From Anarhynchus alexandrinus (lineage: Eukaryota; Chordata; Aves; Charadriiformes; Charadriidae), in NCBI GenBank assembly GCA_008711295.1, contig VUYV01000334.1:194051-258050 (forward strand): a DNA stretch of 64,000 nt, in the 5' to 3' direction. The position numbers were made by a program, and so were the translations under genes. Of this stretch, positions 60,948 through 64,000 are shown piece after piece. Numbering within the stretch: the first letter of the stretch is position 1; each line of letters opens with the position of its first letter. The notes under the pieces are model-generated. The model had not been told where the DNA came from, searched no databases, and was given only the letters and a program-made list of their open reading frames with translations.

Positions 60948-63785
60948 CTACGGGGATGGAGTGGAACGCGAGATCAGGGACGTTGGGGACAGCAAGAAGC
61001 CAATTTTGGGGATGAAAAAGGGATTTTGGAAAGGCAAGAGATGCCGACGGGGCATCCTGATGCCAGCTACAACCTTGTGGTTCTCCTAAACCCTTCATCC
61101 CATTTCCCGGCGATGATGCTCAGCCTTCATCCCAACCCAGCTGACCTCTCATCCTGGTCCGGAGAAGAATCGGAGGACGATGAGGCAGCATCCCTCTTGT
61201 GATGCTTGTCCTTCTTCTTCTCCTTCTTGTGTTTCTTCTTTTTCTTTTTCTTCTTCTCCTTTTTGGATTTCTTGCCGCCCTCTGGTCTGCGGGGAAGAGA
61301 TCAAGCAGTGAGGATCCCTGCCCCGCGCACCCCAACGGCTCCTCCAAAAACGCATCCCCATCCCTCCCTCCACGTGCAGCCCACCACATCCCTCCTTGGC
61401 CAAGAAGACCCCAGCAAAAAAAAACCCAACAAGATTTTGAGGGCAAAGCTGCAGAACAAACCCAATGCCAAATGGAGCCATACAAGTGTTTTGCAAAATA
61501 CTGTGCCCCCTAAAAAAAGGCCATTTCTGGTGGTTTCGCACCAAAGGGGAGGTCCCCATCCTCACCGTTTCTCCTCCACCTTCTCCTCCTTCTCCTGCTT
61601 CTTCTTGGAGCTGGATGTCTCAGGGCTGCTGGAGACTTTCTGGTGCTACAGTTGGAGTGGGGGGGGGAAATATGGAGTGACTCTGTGAGCTCGTAGCTTC
61701 GAATTAGAAGAAAAAGGGACTTTCTCCCTTTAAAAAGTCAATTTGGAAACAAAATTCAATAAAATTTAAATTACATTTGGGAAAAAACCCTAAACTACCC
61801 GCCAGAGCTGCTTCCAAATTAAAACCCCACAAACGGACGCTGTGCGCGCAGGACACGGGGAGCTCTTGCAGGTCTCTGCGCTCCGACCACCAGCTTTGCT
61901 TTGAAATAAAAGGGATTTTTGCCTTTTTTTCCGTCTTTTTTTTTTTTTTAAACCTTACAGGGAAAACGTGACCTGCGCCGGCACCGTACCGTGAAGATGG
62001 AGAGCCCCATTTTGGCCGCCTCCTTGTCCTCCTTGGAGAGCATCACCCGGCCGGCGCTGCCGCTGGGGAGAGACGTCAGAAAATGGAAAAAAAAACACAA
62101 AACCACCACAAAACCCACATAAAAATGGTAAAATAAAAAAAAAATAAAATCCAATTGCCCTGAAATGGGGCAGGTTGGTGTGGGACCCTTCCCCCTGGTA
62201 CCTGGAGCTGCCCAAGCCCACCACCCGGTCCACGTCTTTTTCGTCCCGCTCGGCGCCGTCCCGCTTGCACACCTCAGCCAGGTCCTGTGGAGGGGGAAAG
62301 AGTGTCCTCTGTGTGTGTCCCCTCCAAAAAATAAGGTGGGGGCAACATGCTGGAGGAACAGGATGCCATCCAGAGGGATCTGGATAGGCTTGAGAGGTGG
62401 GCCCATGTGAACCTCATGAAGTTCAACCAGGCCAACTGCAAGGTCCTACACGTGGGTTGGAGCAAGCCCAAGCACAAATACAGGCCGGGTGGAGGACGGA
62501 TGGAGAGCAGCCCTGAGAAGGACTTGGGGGTGTTGGTGGATGAGAAGTTCAACGTGAGCTGATAATGTGCACTCACAGCCCAGAAAGCCACCTGAACCCT
62601 GGGCTGCATCCCCAGCAGCGTGGCCAGCAGGGCGAGGGAGGGGATTCCGCCCCTCTGCTCCGCTCTGGGGAGACCCCCCTGCGGTGCTGCCTCCAGCTTG
62701 GGGGCCACCAACAGAAGAAGGACATGGACCTGTTGGAGCCGGTCCAGAGGAAGCCACGGAGATGATCAGAGGGCTGGAGCCCCTCTGCTGTGAGGACAGG
62801 CTGAGAGAGTTGGGGTTGTTCAGCCTGGAGAAGAGAAGGCTCCAGGGAGACCTTAGAGCCCCTTCCAATGTCTGAAGAGGACCTACAGGAGAGCTGGGGA
62901 AGGACTTTTTACAAGGACATATAATGATAGGATGAGGGGTGATGGCTTCAAACTGGAAGAAGGGAGATTTAGATTAGATATTGGGAAGAAATTTTTCACT
63001 GTGAGGGTGGTGAGGTGCTGGCCCAGGTTGCCCAGAGAAGCTGTGGCTGCCCCATCCCTGGAGGTGTTCAAGGCCAGGTTGGATGGGGCTTTGAGCAACC
63101 TGGTCTGGTGGGAAGTGTCCCTGCCCATGGCATGGGGGTTGGAACGAGATGGTTGAAATGGTCTTTGAAGTCCCTTCCAACCCAAACCATTCCATGGTTC
63201 TCTGATGTGCACGGGGCGACGCTGGGTGGATGCGCAGTGGCCCCCCTTACCTCCTTGCTGAGGCCGGTGGGCTGCCTCTTCACGTTCTTGTAGCCCCTAG
63301 AAAACCAAAACCAAGCGATGGGGTGGGGGGACAATGCCTCGCACCCCCTATTTGGTTTTTTTTGGGTGTGGAGGAGGGGTTGCAGACTCACAGGGCTGCC
63401 ATCATGGCCTCCTGCTCGGCCAGGCGGACGGCGGCCAGCTCTTCTTCGCGGGACAAGGGGGGGCCCGTCTCCTTCTTGCCCTTGGCGTACCACGTCAGGT
63501 CCTTCCCCTTCTGCCACCGGCCCACCGGCGCCATCAGGGAGTTCCCTGCAGGGAGCGAGACAACCCCCACCCCCCCCAAAATAATCCTCGCACCCAAAAA
63601 CCTCCATCTGAACCCCAAAACTGTGTCCGGGGGGGGACAACACAGGGAGGATGGGGAGGGGGTGGGGGTGTCGGCCAAGGTCAGCCCTTACCCAGGTAGT
63701 TTTCCCGCTGTTTGTCCGTCTTGACATCCTCCCAGCTGAACTGGTCCTGGCCCCCCCGGACCCCCCCTCGGGAGGAGCCGAACAT
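60689..63785 (-). CDS. C1orf35: C1orf35 / MMTAG2 homologue (complete, 8 coding exons)
   Basis: On the minus strand, joining 63692-63785, 63392-63545, 63251-63296, 62202-62284, 61990-62062, 61566-61645, 61146-61286 and 60689-60947 gives 930 bases: 309 residues plus TGA. Every intron is GT-AG and all phases agree. Residues 1-100 match the multiple myeloma tumour-associated (Mmtag) domain, opening [16 protein letters not shown], with WYAKGK near 50-55 and GYKNVK at 84-89. A Lys-rich block follows (about 182-208), then an Arg/Ser-rich tail (225-309) ending HDTDSED. The human protein, as I recall, has about 263 residues with a shorter tail. The biochemical role is not established; human C1orf35 is nuclear and has been linked to MYC expression in myeloma. 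Strong basicity fits a nucleic-acid partner, which is inference. The start has a Kozak context (GCCACCATGT). The gene converges on ARF1. Confidence 0.95.
61146..61286 (-). CDS. C1orf35: C1orf35 coding exon 7 (residues 177-224)
   Basis: One hundred and forty-one bases between CTTCCCCGCAG and a GTCAGC donor. It encodes a long lysine block that includes eight consecutive Lys residues, then [19 protein letters not shown]. The lysine block resembles a nuclear or nucleolar localisation signal. Confidence 0.9.
61566..61645 (-). CDS. C1orf35: C1orf35 coding exon 6 (residues 151-177)
   Basis: Eighty bases follow a polypyrimidine tract and CAACTGTAG, ending at a GTGAGG donor. It encodes a Ser-rich then Lys/Glu-rich segment ([20 protein letters not shown]), probably disordered or a charged helix. 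Confidence 0.9.
61990..62062 (-). CDS. C1orf35: C1orf35 coding exon 5 (residues 126-150)
   Basis: Seventy-three bases between CTCTCCCCAG and a GTACGG donor, encoding [20 protein letters not shown] followed by SIFT. This is the most conserved stretch after the N-terminal domain. Confidence 0.93.
62202..62284 (-). CDS. C1orf35: C1orf35 coding exon 4 (residues 99-126)
   Basis: Eighty-three bases between CCTCCACAG and a GTACCA donor, encoding [20 protein letters not shown] and VVGLGSS. The human gene has a closely similar AEVCKR...VDRLLGLGS segment. Confidence 0.93.
62338..63205 (+). mobile_element. CR1 LINE 3' fragment inside C1orf35 intron 3
   Basis: The largest CR1 copy here, about 870 bases, lies antisense to C1orf35 in the intron at 62285-63250. 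Its left part still encodes the end of the CR1 ORF2 reverse transcriptase (for example [20 protein letters not shown] at 62347-62406 and [13 protein letters not shown]), with a frame break after the following stop. Its right part is the usual 3' end, including GATCAGAGGGCTGGAGCCCC, GGAGGTGTTCAAGGCCAGGT and CCCTTCCAACCCAAACCATT. It ends about 46 bases from the exon 3 donor. Confidence 0.96.
63251..63296 (-). CDS. C1orf35: C1orf35 coding exon 3 (residues 83-98)
   Basis: A micro-exon of 46 bases between TTTTCTAG and GTAAGG, encoding [15 protein letters not shown]. The phase fits both neighbours. Confidence 0.93.
63392..63545 (-). CDS. C1orf35: C1orf35 coding exon 2 (residues 32-83)
   Basis: It lies between CTCCCTGCAG and a GTGAGT donor, with 154 bases. 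It encodes the conserved core [20 protein letters not shown] and the helix [20 protein letters not shown]. Confidence 0.95.
63692..63785 (-). CDS. C1orf35: C1orf35 coding exon 1 (residues 1-32)
   Basis: It begins at the ATG (forward 63783-63785) and ends after the first base of Gly32 at a GTAAGG donor. The start of the Mmtag domain is here ([16 protein letters not shown]). Eight bases before the ATG is CTTTGCAG|GTGCCACC, a possible acceptor, so a separate non-coding first exon may lie to the right. Confidence 0.95.
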
Positions 63786-63954
63786 GGTGGCACCTGCAAA
63801 GGGATCAGACCCGGGTTTGGCACCCCCCGAAGCTCCTCCATGACACATGGAAGAGAGGGGAGGTCTCCTGAAGAGGGGGGGGCAACTGTACAACCCCCCT
63901 TCCCCCCGGAGCCGGTGGGGTAACTAAAGCCCCCGGGGGGTGCACAGCCTGGAA

Positions 63955-64000
63955 GGGTCGTACGGTCCGGGAGGGGGTTGTACGGTTTGGGGGAGGGTCG
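63955..64000. repeat. Start of a 20-bp tandem repeat at the window edge
   Basis: Two 20-base units (63955-63974 and 63975-63994, each close to GGGTCGTACGGTCCGGGAGG) are followed by the first six bases of a third. The array continues beyond the window and its size is unknown. Confidence 0.8.

Noticed and set aside
60619..61098. Minus-strand frame of 159 codons over the last C1orf35 exon
   Set aside because: It is one frame off the spliced C1orf35 reading frame and reads through the intron. Phase matching with exon 7 favours the RS-rich frame.
63068..63841. Minus-strand continuous frame of 257 codons
   Set aside because: It only runs through introns of C1orf35 and includes CR1 sequence; the spliced exons read in other frames explain the region.

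Overview
This is vertebrate nuclear DNA, almost certainly from a bird. It carries several 3' fragments of the CR1 LINE family with the avian-style ATTCTATGA-type tail, a solo LTR of a type I recognise from neoavian genomes, a CpG-island promoter and spliced genes with GT-AG introns. Two protein-coding genes can be read exon by exon: ARF1 on the plus strand and C1orf35 (MMTAG2) on the minus strand, facing each other. From memory, this matches the WNT3A-ARF1-C1orf35-MRPL55-GUK1 order on human 1q42 and in chicken. There is no operon, CRISPR array or other prokaryotic feature.

Layout. Positions 1-41,000 contain no coding exon I can support. They hold seven CR1 fragments (about 1246, 7228, 24522, 27577, 30608, 34355 and 36549), old MIR-like SINE remnants, short tandem duplications, a poly-C tract broken by a 22-N gap (18901-18922), a perfect 21-bp inverted repeat around a purine-rich loop (39459-39551), and several blocks whose motif content suggests conserved regulatory DNA. 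I looked for WNT3A exons there and saw none. A solo LTR (41004-41575) and an AT microsatellite lie just before a strong CpG island (41820-42780), which is the ARF1 promoter. ARF1 follows: a probable non-coding exon 1 ending near 42204, an intron of about 9.9 kb, four coding exons (52147-55116) giving the complete 181-residue GTPase, and a 3'UTR of about 1.4 kb. After 3.1 kb of gene-free DNA comes a 21-bp minisatellite with a 143-bp higher-order period (59670-60060). Then comes C1orf35: eight coding exons between 63785 and 60689 encoding 309 residues, with an antisense CR1 of about 870 bp in its third intron. The right edge begins another short tandem repeat.

The two genes share no pathway. 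ARF1 is the Golgi small GTPase that recruits COPI and clathrin adaptors. C1orf35 encodes a poorly characterised, very basic protein expected to be nuclear. I found no undescribed biological system. The observations most worth checking are the minisatellite that stays open in several frames, the inverted repeat, the LTR beside the ARF1 promoter, the lengthened RS-rich tail of C1orf35, and candidate regulatory blocks upstream of ARF1.
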